A stretch of 64,000 nucleotides of DNA from Elusimicrobiota bacterium (GCA_016212795.1 JACRDT010000049.1:1-64000), one strand, 5' to 3'. Shown: positions 25,346 to 35,700, counted from the stretch's first letter. The notes: generated by a model not told the origin, from the letters alone. Numbers and translations: made by a program.

Positions 25346-27733
25346 ATGACGCTCTCCCGCCGCCGGCTCGTCGGCCTCATCGGGCTCCTGGTGCTCGTCC
25401 TGGCGGGGCTCCTCCGGTTCGCGCAGTGGGGGGCCCCCCTCACCCTGGACGAGACCATCGTGATGCAGGCCTACCTGTCCCGTCCGGCCGCGACGATCGC
25501 CGCGGCCTACGACAACGTCGGCAACCACATCCTGGCCTCCCTGGTCATCCGCCTGGCGAGCGCCTTGTCGTCGAAAGAGCTCTTCGACGCGCTGGCGGAC
25601 ATCCGGCTCCTCCAGCTGCCGTCCATCCTCGCTTCCGTCGCGACGCTCCTGGTCCTGTGGCGCGTGGCCGTCCTGCTGGCTTCGCCGCCGGTCGCGGTGC
25701 TGGCCGCGGCGTTCCTGGGGGTCTCCTTCTGGCATCTGGCCTACAGCCACATGCTGCGGGGCTACAGCTTGTCCGTCCTGCTCAACCTGGCCGGCGCCTG
25801 GCTCCTCCTGGAGGCTCTGCTGCGACGCAAGGCGTGGCCCTGGTGGGCGCTGCCCGCGACCCTCGCCGCGGCCCACTACACGGTGCCGACGAACGTCTTC
25901 TACACCCTCGCGCTGGCGGCGTGGGCCTGCGTCGCGCTGGCGGGCCGCCGGCCGGCGGCCCGCCGGAAGGCGTCGCGCAAGGGGGCGTCGCGCGGGAAGC
26001 CTCTGCAAACGCCGCCCTCTTCCGGCGCTTGGAGCGAGGGCCGTTCGCTCCTGGCCGTGGCCGCGGCGGGCGCGGCCCTCACCCTCGCCGTGTACGCCCC
26101 GGTGCTCAAGGACATGCGCAGGCACGCCGCGGAGCGGGGGCGCTACCTGGAGGCCCGGGAGGGAGGGGCGGCCAGGCTCCTCGATGAGTACTCGCGCGTC
26201 CTGGGAGGGTCGCGGCCTCTCGCCGTCTTCTACGCCGCGGTGGCCGGCGTCGGGGTGGCGTCGGCGCTGCGCCGCCGGGGGACCCGGCGGCTGGCGGGTT
26301 GGCTGCTCGCCTCCTACCTGTGCGTGCCGGTGGCGGGGTTCTACTGGAGCGGCATCCCCGGGTGCGTGCGCTTCCAGACGAGCTGCCTGCCGTTCTGGGC
26401 CATGGCGTTCGCGCTCGGACTGCAAGGCTTGTCCGTCCGGCTCTCGCGGCGCCTGGGGCTCAAGGCCGGGGCCCCGGCCCTCGTCGCGGCGGGGGTGGTC
26501 TTCGTGTCGGCCCTGGCGTCCCCCCAGGTCGCCGATTTCCTCCGCTGGAACCGGGGGGTCGATCCCCGGCGGGTCATGCTCTGGCTCGTCGACCGGGTGA
26601 GGTCGTCCTCGGACTTCGTCGTGCTGTGCGCGCAGATGGGGGAGGGCCTTCCCCGCGCGAAGGGGTTGATGCAGGGGTTCGAGGCGCAGTTCGCTCCCCT
26701 GCGTTGGGAGTACTACGCCATGAGGGCCCACATCAAGCCCTACAGCCGGTTCCTCGCCCTGGGGGACCATCCCTACCTCCTGCGCAGCCGCTACTTCATC
26801 CTGGCCGCGGACCGCGCGTCGGCCGAGGCGACCCTGGCGCGTTCGGCGATCGATCCCCTCCTGGCCGAGGGCCTGAGGGAGGCCGGGGCCGTGGGCCGGG
26901 TGCGCATCTTCACCCTGGACCTCGACGATGGCGCCCTGGCGCGCTACCGTTGGGCGCTCGCCTCGGCAGGCGCCCCCGCCGCGCTGCGCGGCCAGGCCCT
27001 GACGGGCCTGGGCTACGACGCCCTGCGGCGGTCGGCCTTCGCCGAGGCGGTCGGCTTCCTGGAGAAGGCCAAGCGCCTCGCGCCCGGCGACGAGCGAGCG
27101 CGCTATCTCCTGGGGATGGCGTACTACCTGTCGTTCGACGACGCGAGGGCCGAAGGCGAGTTCGCCTGGTGCGTCGCCCGCGACACGGAGAACGTGCACG
27201 CGCCGGTCTACTACGGCGACGTGCTGGCGGCCCAGGGGCGGGTGGAGGACGCCATGGTCGCCTATGCGCGCTACGACCGGTCGGTCTACCGAGGCATGCC
27301 CGAGGACGCCTGGATCTTCGAGCGGAAAGCCGCCTCCGCCAGGGCCGAACTGCGCCGGGGCGTCGGGCCCGTCATCATGAGGGCCTCGGCTCCCGAGGCG
27401 CTCGGGCGGGCCGCCGACGCCTACATCATGAGGGGCGGGTACGAGCGCGCGGCCCTGCTGCTCTCGCGCGCCAACCGGGCCCGGCCGACGGTCGACCGCC
27501 TGATGGCCCTGGCCGCCTGCAGCCACTTCATGTTCCGCTACGCGGACAGCGTGAGGCTCATGCGGGAGGCCGTCCAAGCGGGAGGGGGGGTCGAGGTGAA
27601 GCTGTCGCTGGCCAACGAGCTCATGCTCACCCACGAGATCGCGGAGGCCGAGGGGCTCGTCAGGGGGGTCTTGTCCGGCAACCCGGGCCGGGCCGACGCC
27701 AAGGAACTGCTCGCCAGGCTGCGGAGGCTGTAG
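25346..27733 (+). CDS. GT-C-type membrane glycosyltransferase with C-terminal TPR-like region
   Basis: This 795-residue protein has about 9-10 membrane helices in the first ~400 residues. The first extracytoplasmic loop WGAPLTLDETIVMQAYLS carries the acidic pair (Asp-Glu) typical of PMT/ArnT-type GT-C enzymes, which use lipid-linked sugars at the outer face of the membrane. FWHLAYSHMLRGYS is also family-like. Residues ~400-530 form a soluble domain with WEYYAMRAHIKPYSRF. From about 550 there are degenerate TPRs (ALTGLGYDALRRSAFAEAVGFLEKAKRLAPGDERA; VYYGDVLAAQGRVEDAMVAY). It is one of three GT-C/TPR-type proteins in the window. Confidence 0.65.
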   Translation: MTLSRRRLVGLIGLLVLVLAGLLRFAQWGAPLTLDETIVMQAYLSRPAATIAAAYDNVGNHILASLVIRLASALSSKELFDALADIRLLQLPSILASVATLLVLWRVAVLLASPPVAVLAAAFLGVSFWHLAYSHMLRGYSLSVLLNLAGAWLLLEALLRRKAWPWWALPATLAAAHYTVPTNVFYTLALAAWACVALAGRRPAARRKASRKGASRGKPLQTPPSSGAWSEGRSLLAVAAAGAALTLAVYAPVLKDMRRHAAERGRYLEAREGGAARLLDEYSRVLGGSRPLAVFYAAVAGVGVASALRRRGTRRLAGWLLASYLCVPVAGFYWSGIPGCVRFQTSCLPFWAMAFALGLQGLSVRLSRRLGLKAGAPALVAAGVVFVSALASPQVADFLRWNRGVDPRRVMLWLVDRVRSSSDFVVLCAQMGEGLPRAKGLMQGFEAQFAPLRWEYYAMRAHIKPYSRFLALGDHPYLLRSRYFILAADRASAEATLARSAIDPLLAEGLREAGAVGRVRIFTLDLDDGALARYRWALASAGAPAALRGQALTGLGYDALRRSAFAEAVGFLEKAKRLAPGDERARYLLGMAYYLSFDDARAEGEFAWCVARDTENVHAPVYYGDVLAAQGRVEDAMVAYARYDRSVYRGMPEDAWIFERKAASARAELRRGVGPVIMRASAPEALGRAADAYIMRGGYERAALLLSRANRARPTVDRLMALAACSHFMFRYADSVRLMREAVQAGGGVEVKLSLANELMLTHEIAEAEGLVRGVLSGNPGRADAKELLARLRRL

Positions 27734-27735
27734 AC

Positions 27736-27981
27736 CTACTTCGTCTTAGGCTTGCGGCTTTTGCCGAGGCGCTTGTCGATGACGTCCTTGAACCGCTGGG
27801 GCACGCCTTCTCCCCCAGCGAGATCCTTGGGCTTCTCGATCTTCTCGGCGGGGAAGTCGGCTTCCTTGCGCTTCTCGGTCCCGGCTTGCGCGGGGGGTCC
27901 CATGGAACGAGCCTCCTGAGGTTCCTTGCCGCAGCCTGACGCGGCCAACAGCAGGACCGGCAGCCACCATCGAGGGCTCAC
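27736..27981 (-). CDS. Small lipoprotein
   Basis: This 81-residue protein begins MSPRWWLPVLLLAASGCGK, a signal peptide with a lipobox (ASGC) that predicts acylation at Cys17. The rest is charged and Lys/Glu-rich with no domain I recognise. It lies 13 nt after the carboxyl-terminal protease gene, so it is probably cotranscribed. It ends 2 nt from the convergent GT-C gene. An adaptor or substrate role for the protease, like other small lipoproteins beside Ctp genes, is possible but unsupported by motif. Confidence 0.6.
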   Translation of the reverse strand: MSPRWWLPVLLLAASGCGKEPQEARSMGPPAQAGTEKRKEADFPAEKIEKPKDLAGGEGVPQRFKDVIDKRLGKSRKPKTK

Positions 27982-27994
27982 GGCGCTTCCTCTC

Positions 27995-29551
27995 TTAGCG
28001 GGCGAGCAGCTCCAGGGCCTTCTGCAGGACCGGGTCCGCCACGGCCGGACCGTCCGGGGAGGCGCCTTGGACTTCGCGGAAGAGCTGCTTCATGATCGCG
28101 CGCTCGGCCTCCTCCGTGAGCACGATGAGATGGTCCGGGACGACCCCGCCCGTGTCCTTGACCTTCTCGCGGGTCTTGGGGTCGCGCTGGGCGTCGATGT
28201 TGCGGTCCCGCGGGGTGTACCAGCGCCCGATGGTCAGCTTGAGCGCCCGGCCTTCGTTGTCGGGCATGATCGTCTGCATGGAGCCCTTGCCGTAGGAGCG
28301 GCTTCCCACGACGACCGGGCCGCGCACGTCCTGGATCGCGCCGGCCAGGATCTCGCTGGCCGAGGCCGAGCCGCCGTTGACCAGGACCATGAGGGGCATG
28401 GAGAGGAAGCGGCCGTCGCCGTCCGTGACGTTCTCCCACATGACCTTGCCCTGGCGCTTGAAGCTCACGATGCGCTGCTTGTCCTTCATGAACTCCGAAA
28501 GGATGGAGGAGACCGAGTCCACGGTGCCGCCGGGGTTGCCGCGCACGTCGATGATGACCTTCTTGGCGCCCTTCTCGCGCAGCTTGCCGATGACCGCGAT
28601 GATCTCCTTGTCGGACTCGGGGCTGAACTGGCCCAGGTAGACGTAGCCCACGCCGGGGGCGGCGAGCTTGGAGTAGACGTTCTTGGTCTGCACCTGGCCC
28701 CGGGTGATGGTGGCCGCCGGCAGGGTGTTGCCGGCGCGGACGACCACGATCTTGACCTGGGTGCCTTCCTTGCCCAGCGTCTTCTTGATGACTTCTTCGG
28801 CGGTGCCCACGGCGGTCCCGTCGACCGAGACGATCTTGTCGCCGGCCTTGAGGCCGGCCTTGTCCGCCGGGCCGCCCGGGATGACGATGTCGATGGTGCC
28901 GTCTTCCTTAAGGATGGCGCCGATGCCCACGAAGGAGTTGTTCATCTGGTCCTGGAAGCGCTTGAACTCGTCCTTGTTCCAATAGGTGGAGAACGGGTCG
29001 AGGATCTTGGAGGCCGCGGTGTTGATCATCGAGTTGACCGTGGTCTCCCAGTTCTTCTTCTTGGCGTCGAATTCCTTGGCCGCGACGTCGCCCATGTCCT
29101 TGACCGCCTGGTCCCAGACGCCGGCGGGGATGGCGTCCACGTAGTTGCGGTCGATGATGGCCAGGTTGCCCGCGAGGCGCATCACGTCCTCGCGGGTCAG
29201 GCTCAGATCCGAGGGCTTGGCCTTGGGGCCCAACTGGGCGGCCTCGATGCCGACCATCCTCTTGATGAGCGCCTCGAGTTGGGATTCCTTCAGGTTGGGC
29301 GGGGGGAGCCGGTTGGGGTCGGTGTAATCAGGGTTGGGGACCTGCTTGAAGCCGGTCGCGAAGAACGGGACGCCCTCGCCCGACGGAGGGACCGCGAGGC
29401 CGCGGCTGGGGACCATGTTCCCGGCGGGCGTGCCGGCGGCCAGCTCGGCGGGGACCCCGAAGCTTAGTTCCCTCAGGTCGGCGAGGCTGCCGGCCGCGGC
29501 GAGCCGCGGCGCGAGGAAGATGGCGAGGACGAGGCTGGCTCTATTGATCAT
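27995..29551 (-). CDS. S41 carboxyl-terminal processing protease
   Basis: This 518-residue protein has a signal peptide (MINRASLVLAIFLAPRLAAAGS). A PDZ domain occupies about 210-300 (GIGAILKEDGTIDIVIPGGPADKAGLKAGDKIVSVDG region), followed by the S41 peptidase fold: DVRGNPGG, NGGSASASEILAGA (nucleophile Ser near 394) and GSRSYGKGSMQ (Lys near 419), the Ser-Lys dyad of CtpA/Prc enzymes. It cleaves C-termini of envelope proteins. GGGAGAG precedes the ATG. A small lipoprotein follows in the operon. An ATTGGGCCCATC motif lies in the leader. Confidence 0.85.
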   Translation of the reverse strand: MINRASLVLAIFLAPRLAAAGSLADLRELSFGVPAELAAGTPAGNMVPSRGLAVPPSGEGVPFFATGFKQVPNPDYTDPNRLPPPNLKESQLEALIKRMVGIEAAQLGPKAKPSDLSLTREDVMRLAGNLAIIDRNYVDAIPAGVWDQAVKDMGDVAAKEFDAKKKNWETTVNSMINTAASKILDPFSTYWNKDEFKRFQDQMNNSFVGIGAILKEDGTIDIVIPGGPADKAGLKAGDKIVSVDGTAVGTAEEVIKKTLGKEGTQVKIVVVRAGNTLPAATITRGQVQTKNVYSKLAAPGVGYVYLGQFSPESDKEIIAVIGKLREKGAKKVIIDVRGNPGGTVDSVSSILSEFMKDKQRIVSFKRQGKVMWENVTDGDGRFLSMPLMVLVNGGSASASEILAGAIQDVRGPVVVGSRSYGKGSMQTIMPDNEGRALKLTIGRWYTPRDRNIDAQRDPKTREKVKDTGGVVPDHLIVLTEEAERAIMKQLFREVQGASPDGPAVADPVLQKALELLAR

Positions 29552-29570
29552 GCTCTCTCCCGGGTGCTGA

Positions 29571-29584
29571 TATTGGGCCCATCA
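29571..29584 (-). promoter_or_regulatory. ATTGGGCCCAT-type motif in the leader of the protease gene
   Basis: TATTGGGCCCATCA lies about 20-33 nt before the ATG at 29551. It matches the core seen upstream of exported Ala/Pro-rich protein genes. GGGCCC is common in GC-rich DNA, so support is weak. Confidence 0.3.
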
Positions 29585-29663
29585 CTCATGAGGATAGCCT
29601 TTCCGACGGGCGCGCGCATGGGACGAAAGGGGAGGCGGGAGGGGGACCATCGTCCCTGCGCGG

Positions 29664-29683
29664 CCTGGGCCTTTGGGCCCAGG
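29664..29683. terminator. Hairpin after the GT39-like gene
   Basis: CCTGGGCC (29664-29671) pairs with GGCCCAGG (29676-29683) around a TTTG loop, just past the end of the minus-strand gene at 29697. No U-tract follows. Confidence 0.5.
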
Positions 29684-29696
29684 GACGGGGCTCGCT

Positions 29697-31475
29697 TCAG
29701 CCCTTCGGCGCCGGTCCAGCAGCCGACAGGGCTTCGCGCAGGCCCGGCAGGTTCGGGTCGCTCCGGGCGGCCTTGCGCAGGTACCTCAGCCGCTGAGCCG
29801 CGTCGGGCTCCGACTGGGCGAGCAGGGCCCACGCGAGGGCGAGTTCCGGCTCCTCGGCGACCGCCTCCTTGAGCATGCGGCGGACGAACAGCCGGTCCTT
29901 GCCGAGGGTGGCGGCCATGCCGGCGGTCCGATAGGCCGCCCAGGCTTTCCGGTAACGGGCGGGGGAGGGGTGGCGCACCTGGTAGACGACCGTGCCCTCG
30001 TCGCCGTTGCGGTAGCTCTCGACGAGGTACGGGCTGGACTTGGCCCAGGAGAGCTCCGCCTTGGTCGCGTCGGGAAAGAGCCCGTCGACCTCGAACGCCG
30101 TGACCAGGTGCGCGTAGCCCACGCCCTTCTCGAGCAGCGAGGCCAGCCACTCGTCCCGGTTGCCGTAGGAGGCCGCGCAGACGGCTTCGCGGTCCGCCAG
30201 CAGCATGACGACGGTGCAGGCGACGCTCTCCACGCGGGCCGAGGGCGGCGTGTTGTCCCTGAGCCAGGCCATGGTGGCCGGCTGGATGACGGGCTGGCGC
30301 TTGAAGGCCCAGGCCGCGAGCCCCAGGTCCTGCCGCAGCGACGGAGCCGCCAGCAGCAGGGTCAAGGCGGCCGCGGCGGCCGGCCTTCCTTTCATCAGGG
30401 GCTCGCCGGCCGCGGCCAGCAGGATCCACGCCAACGGCACCAGGGGGATGAGGTAGCGCAGGGTCAGGGCGCTCCACGTCGCGTGCAGGGCCAGGGTCAG
30501 GACGCCGTAGCAGGCGATGGCGAAGACGACGGGTTCGTCGGGCCCGCGCAGGAGGCGGCTGGCGCCCCGGCCGGCCAGGAGCAGGGCCGCCGCCCCCGCC
30601 GCGGTCTGCGCGGCCGCGGGCCAGCCGGCCAACCCCAGCAAGCCCTCGCCGAACAGCAGCCTCAGCAGCCTCGCCGCATGGGCCCACTGTCCCCCGGACT
30701 GGTCGAGGAAGGCCAGGTGGGATTTCCACTGCCCGACATAGCCCGCGACGGTGCCTCCCGCCAGTCGGTTGCGCAGCATCCACAGGGCGAAGACCGTCAG
30801 GGCCGGCGCCAGGAACGTCAGGCCGAGCCTGCGCCCCCGTCGCGCGAAGATGACGGCCGCCACGGCCAGGACCAGCAGGAGCCCGGTCGGCCGGATCATC
30901 GCGATCAGGGAGCCTCCCGCGGCCAGGGCCAGGGCCGAGCGTGTCGAGAGAGGCCGGGCCAGGCCGCCGAGCACGGCCAGGGTCAGGGCGAGGGCCGGAA
31001 CGGCGTCGTCGATCATCCCGGCGTGGCCCACGAGCGGGACGTTGAGCATGGTCAGGGCGGTGGCCGCGCAGGCGGCTTCAGGCGACAGGAGGCGGCGGGC
31101 CAGCCGCCACGTGAGCACGAAGACCGCCGCGGAGAAGGCCAGGCCGACGACCCAGAACAGCTCCCAATGGGGCTCCAGGAGACGGACGGGGAGGGCGAGG
31201 ATGGCCGGCAGGCCCGGCAGGGGGTCCGTGGCCGGCTGGCTGAGGCCGCCCGGCAGCGCGTAGGAGCCTTGGGTCAGCGAGCGCGCGAGCAGGATGAACA
31301 GCGCCTCGTCCGTGTTGCTGCAGAACGGGCGCCCCAACGCGGTCAGGACATGGATCAGCCCGATGGCGGCCGCGACGCCCCACGCCGCGCCGCCGAACGC
31401 GACGCGTCGGGACGCGTCGTCCCCGAAGGAGCAGGACGTTCTCCGCTCTCCGGAGGGGGCGGCGCGTCCCTTCAT
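29697..31475 (-). CDS. GT39-like membrane glycosyltransferase
   Basis: This 592-residue protein has about 11 membrane helices. The first loop, LTALGRPFCSNTDEALFILLARSL, carries an Asp-Glu pair as in PMT/ArnT-type GT-C enzymes. PLVGHAGMIDDAVPALAL provides the second acidic motif. The C-terminal ~180 residues are soluble (ATMAWLRDNTPPSARVES, the outer-face domain common in these proteins) and end with a TPR-like ALAWALLAQSEPDAAQRLRYL segment. It likely transfers a lipid-linked sugar to an envelope acceptor. The gene ends at a hairpin and lies 40 nt after the potassium-channel gene stop on the same strand. Confidence 0.65.
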   Translation of the reverse strand: MKGRAAPSGERRTSCSFGDDASRRVAFGGAAWGVAAAIGLIHVLTALGRPFCSNTDEALFILLARSLTQGSYALPGGLSQPATDPLPGLPAILALPVRLLEPHWELFWVVGLAFSAAVFVLTWRLARRLLSPEAACAATALTMLNVPLVGHAGMIDDAVPALALTLAVLGGLARPLSTRSALALAAGGSLIAMIRPTGLLLVLAVAAVIFARRGRRLGLTFLAPALTVFALWMLRNRLAGGTVAGYVGQWKSHLAFLDQSGGQWAHAARLLRLLFGEGLLGLAGWPAAAQTAAGAAALLLAGRGASRLLRGPDEPVVFAIACYGVLTLALHATWSALTLRYLIPLVPLAWILLAAAGEPLMKGRPAAAAALTLLLAAPSLRQDLGLAAWAFKRQPVIQPATMAWLRDNTPPSARVESVACTVVMLLADREAVCAASYGNRDEWLASLLEKGVGYAHLVTAFEVDGLFPDATKAELSWAKSSPYLVESYRNGDEGTVVYQVRHPSPARYRKAWAAYRTAGMAATLGKDRLFVRRMLKEAVAEEPELALAWALLAQSEPDAAQRLRYLRKAARSDPNLPGLREALSAAGPAPKG

Positions 31476-31514
31476 GCGGGCGTAGCCGGGCTCATGGGGG
31501 AGCGGCGGCGCAAA

Positions 31515-32549
31515 TCAGGCGCGCTTGGAGAAGCGCTCCCTCATCTGCGAGAGCTTGCTGACCTCGCCCAGCATGACCAGGGCGTCGCCGGCCTTGATGG
31601 CGCGCTCGGGGTCGGGGTTGATCTCGAACTTCTTGGTGGACGGGTCGAGGACCGCGACCAGGAGGGGGGCGTTGCCTTCCTCGGCGCCCTTGAACTCCCT
31701 GATCTTGCGGCCCACGAACGGGGAGCCTTCCGGGACATCCACCTCCTCGAAGCGGACCACCGAGGCGGTGTCGCGGATCATGGAGTCGAGGAACCCCACC
31801 GTGGCGGGGCGGATCATCTCGGAGGCCATGCGCAGCCCCCCGATGTACTCCGGGTTGACCACGTTGTCGGCGCCGCTGCGGAAGAGCTTCTGGCGCACAT
31901 CGAGCTCCCTCTGCCGGGAGACGACGCGCACGTTCGGGTTGAGGCCCTTGGCGCCCAGGGCGACGAAGGCGTTGTCCTGGTCCGTGGCCAGGACCGCGAA
32001 GACGCCGGCCGCGCGCTCGATGCCGGCGGCCCGGAGCGTCTCGTCCGTGGTGGCATCCCCCACGACGGAGAGGAGCGCGTGCCCCGGCGTGCGCTCGGCG
32101 ATCTTCTTGATCTCCTCGGGGTCGCGGTCGATGAGCACGAAGGGCCTGCTGGTGCGCTGGAGCTCGGCCGTGATGACGCGGCCCGCGTGGCTGCCCCCGC
32201 ACACGATGTAGTGGCCCGAGAGCGCGGCGATGTCCTTTTCCATTCGTCTCCTCCTGAAAGCGGCTGAAAGCTGGCCCTCCACGATGATGGAGGTGATGGT
32301 CGAGAAGGCGTAGGTCATGGCGCCGATGCCGCCCATGATGAGCAGGACGGTGAAGACCCGGCCGGCGTGGTCGAGCGTGATGGTCTCCCCGTAGCCGACC
32401 GTGGCCAGGGTGATGACCGTCATGTAGAAGCAGTCGAAGAGCGGCGCCCTGGCGATGACGTGGTAGCCGAAGGTCCCGACCATGAGGACGATGGCCATCA
32501 GGGCCAGGACCTGGGCCAGGCGCTGCCAGGTCTCGCGGAGCTCGTCCAT
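31515..32549 (-). CDS. Potassium channel with RCK (TrkA-N/TrkA-C) domain
   Basis: This 344-residue protein has two membrane helices flanking a pore helix with the selectivity filter TLATVGYGE (near residues 50-58), so it is a 2TM K+ channel subunit of the MthK type. The cytoplasmic RCK domain follows: GHYIVCGGSHAGRVITAEL (Rossmann glycine motif), VLIDRDPE, VVGDATTDE. A TrkA-C domain sits at the C-terminus (SPFVGRKIREF..GDALVMLG). It gates K+ flux in response to Ca2+ or nucleotides. Start choice: ATG at 32549, since TTGCCT-17-TATCAT ends 6 nt upstream. The ATG ten codons earlier would lie upstream of the predicted transcription start. Confidence 0.85.
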   Translation of the reverse strand: MDELRETWQRLAQVLALMAIVLMVGTFGYHVIARAPLFDCFYMTVITLATVGYGETITLDHAGRVFTVLLIMGGIGAMTYAFSTITSIIVEGQLSAAFRRRRMEKDIAALSGHYIVCGGSHAGRVITAELQRTSRPFVLIDRDPEEIKKIAERTPGHALLSVVGDATTDETLRAAGIERAAGVFAVLATDQDNAFVALGAKGLNPNVRVVSRQRELDVRQKLFRSGADNVVNPEYIGGLRMASEMIRPATVGFLDSMIRDTASVVRFEEVDVPEGSPFVGRKIREFKGAEEGNAPLLVAVLDPSTKKFEINPDPERAIKAGDALVMLGEVSKLSQMRERFSKRA

Positions 32550-32555
32550 GGGGGC

Positions 32556-32584
32556 ATGATAACATACCCCGCGAGGCAAGGCAA
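32556..32584 (-). promoter_or_regulatory. Promoter of the potassium-channel gene, probably leaderless
   Basis: Minus-strand TTGCCT (32584-32579) and TATCAT (32561-32556) are 17 bp apart and end 6 nt before the ATG. No Shine-Dalgarno fits in the gap. Confidence 0.55.
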
Positions 32585-32644
32585 AAGGAAGCGCCTATCT
32601 GTAACTCCAAGCGGGGGCGAGGGCCCTCTTCATGCCCATGTCGT

Positions 32645-32668
32645 TATGATTCGACTTGTCGAATCATA
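32645..32668. promoter_or_regulatory. Perfect 24-bp palindrome
   Basis: TATGATTCGAC and GTCGAATCATA are perfect 11-bp arms around TT. It lies 61 bp beyond the end of the debranching-enzyme gene and upstream of the channel promoter. It could be an operator or a terminator stem. There is no T-tract. Confidence 0.5.
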
Positions 32669-32728
32669 GTTGTATGGAGGCTCAGACGACGCCTTGCCCA
32701 AGCTCAGCGGTTGCGGGGACGCGGGGGG

Positions 32729-35700
32729 CTATTTCGAGGAACCCGGGACGAGGCCGTGCTCCTGGAGCACGCGCATCACCTCGGCCACGCTCCAGGCCTG
32801 GGACCGGGTGCCGCCGCGGTTCTGGCCGCGGACGAGCTTCACGATGATGTCCCCGAGCCCCAGGGGGTCGGCCAGGGAGAAACGCTTGAGCGCGTCCTGG
32901 GCCTGGCCTCCGTCGAACACCTCGGGCAGGGAGCCCTCGGGGACGCTGACCAGGAACTCGACCAAGGGGGTCATGACGCCGCGGACCTCGTCTCGGATGC
33001 GGCCTTCGTCCCAGCCCTGGTCTTTCCTGACGCGCGCCAGGGCGTCGACGTAGGCGCCGATGAGCCAGGGCCAGACCGTGCCCTGGTGGTAGGCCTGGTC
33101 CTTCTCGAGGGGAGGCTTCCAGGTCTCGTAGGTCGGGTGGTAGCCGCTGTCCCGGAAGGAGAGGGTGCGCAGGCCGTAGGGGGTGAGGAGGTCCTTGGTC
33201 GCGGCCAGGACCACGGCGCTTTGCCGCTCGGGGGTGAGCAGGTCCTCGCCGTGGCTCACGGCGAAGAGCATGTTGGGCCGGATGGCGTCCCCGTGGAGGT
33301 CGCCTTCGACCACGTCGCGCAGGGCCCCGCCGGTCCCGCCCCAGGCCGCCTTGTTGTCCGCGTTCACGAACCAGAACTTGTCGTTGAAGGACTTCTTGGC
33401 CAGGTCGGCCCGCTCGTCGAGGGCCTTGGCCGAGGCCCGGTCGCCGACGCTATCCTCCAGCCGCGCCACGAAGCGCAGGCCCGCGTACCACAGGGCGTTG
33501 ATCTCCACGGCCTTGCCGTTGCGCGGGGTGACCGGCTTGTCGCGGCCCTCGGGGTCGGCGTCCATCCAGGTGGCCTGGCCGGGGCTGGCGATGAGGCCGT
33601 CGGCGTCCATGTAGATCCGGTTGAACCTGCCGTAGCGCCGGTAGCCCGTTCCCTGGGTGTAGTGCTGGATGACGCGCCGCAGCACGGGCAGCATCTCACG
33701 GGCGAAGTCCTGGTCCCCGGTGCGCTCGACGTACTTCTTCACCGCCTGGACGAACCAGAGGGAGCCGTCCACCGTGTTATAGTCCACGCCGTCGGGCTTC
33801 TGCGGCGACCAGCGGGAGGCGTCCCATATCTTGTTGGGGATGAGGCCGTTGCTTTCGTACTTGGCGAAGTTGCGCATGTTCTCCCGGGCCTCGTCGTAGC
33901 GGCCCGTGGACAGCAGGAGCCCGGGCAGGGAGATGAAGGTGTCGCGGCCCCACTCCTCCAGGAACCAGTCCATGCTCGCGGCCCAGATCTGCACCGTGCC
34001 GTGGAAATGCTTGACGAAGGTGTCGCCCGCGGCCTTGAACGCCCGCCAGAGCGCCGAGACCGCCTTCCAGACGTCGCCGTCCTTGGCGGCCTTGAGGCTT
34101 CCGAGCTGGCCGCGCCAGTCGGCTCGCGCACGGCTCTTGTAGTCTGGGTCGGAGGGCATCGGGATCCTGTAGCTCCAATATGAGCGGCCGTTCTTCTGCT
34201 CCTTCACCGGCACGGGATCGGCCCATTCGTCCCCCAAGGTGTAGCCGACGAATCTGCCGACTCTGCCGGAATTGGCTTGCCCGCTCAGATCGAGGAACTT
34301 GCCCATGAAGCCGTCCGACCTGGGGTCGTCATGGGTGCTGAGCTTCTTCCAGTCGCCGTACACCGTGACGAAGCCCAAGCGCAGGGCGTTGTCGGCCTTG
34401 CCCTCGAAAGCCTCGGCCAGGGGGAAGGCATCCTTGGCCTTGAGGACCGAACTCAGGGCGGCGACGTAGTCGTCGCCGGGCTCGTCGCCGCTGGCGAGCT
34501 GGCCGTTGCCGAAATCGTAGGCGAAATGGAGGGCGTCGACCCTGGCGCCGTCGAGGCCCATCTCGAGCCAGGAGCGGAAGGGGTCGAGCATGAGGCGGTA
34601 GCCCGAGCCCTTGAGCCTGGTCCAGTTCCACAGGGCCAGATCCTTCCAATCCTCGTTGACCCACTGGTTGACGACGCCCGGGTTGCGCGTCTTCAGGTCG
34701 GTGAAATATTCGGGGTGCTTCCAGGTGTCCACCGAGTTCTTGGAGCGGAACATGGGGATGTCGAAGAGCACCTTCCCGCCCGCGTCGTGGATCGTGTCCA
34801 CGGCCTGCCGGAATTGCTGGAAGGCGTTCCACTGGCTGTAGAGGCGCGTGCCGACCAGGGTGGAGAAGCCGGGGTCCTGCCGGGCTGCCTGTTCGTCCTC
34901 CCTGGTCCACTGGAGCGAGGGCTTGCCGATGAGCCTGGCCAGCGCCATGTACTCGGCGTAGTCCTGGAGCTTGGCGCCCTGCCTGGAGAGGAAAGCCCGG
35001 TACTCCTTGCCCCGGCCGGTCCCCGCCTGCAGATGCTCGCGCTCGAACTTGAGATAGGCCTCCCTGGCCACGGCCGATTCCCTGGCCCTGAGGGACTTGT
35101 AGTTGACCGACTGCTTGTCCTTGAGATCGGTGACGACGAGCCTGGCCAGGAGGTCCGGGCTGTCCCGGACCTCGGCCACCTCGGCCCAGTCGATGTTGTC
35201 CTCGTTCAGGGCGTCGAGGCTGACGGCGGCGTAGGGGCTTTCGTCGAGCACGGCGAAGTGGGGCAGGAGGAGGACGACGTCCGCGCCTTGCTTGGCCAGG
35301 ACGTCGCGGTAGTAGGTCCCAAGGTCCGTGAACTTCCCGACGCCCGGGTCGTTGGTCTCGCGGCGCAGCGCGTAGATCGGCACGGTGACGGCCACGTGGT
35401 TGGATGAGGGGTCCTTCCACCAGGAGCCGCCGGCCTTGGAGCGCTTGGAGGGCCTGGAGAGGGAGGCGGCCTCCACGGAACCGGCGTCGTCCTGCGGGGC
35501 GGCGACGTCCGCCGAGAGCGCCGGGAGCGCGACGCCGCGCCGGCCGAGCGCGGTCTCCATGACGCGTTCGCCGAGTTGGGCGGTCGAGTCGAGCGGGGTG
35601 TCGGTCCGCGTGATGGCCGAGAGGTCGGGCTGGAGGGTCTGCGAGATCCGGCCGAGGAGCTCGGCGGACGCGGCGGGGCCGCGGCTCTCCGAGGGGCCGA

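Noticed and set aside
25265..27634. 789-codon minus-strand frame
   Set aside because: It is antisense to the GT-C/TPR gene, with His/Gln/Arg-rich shadow composition.
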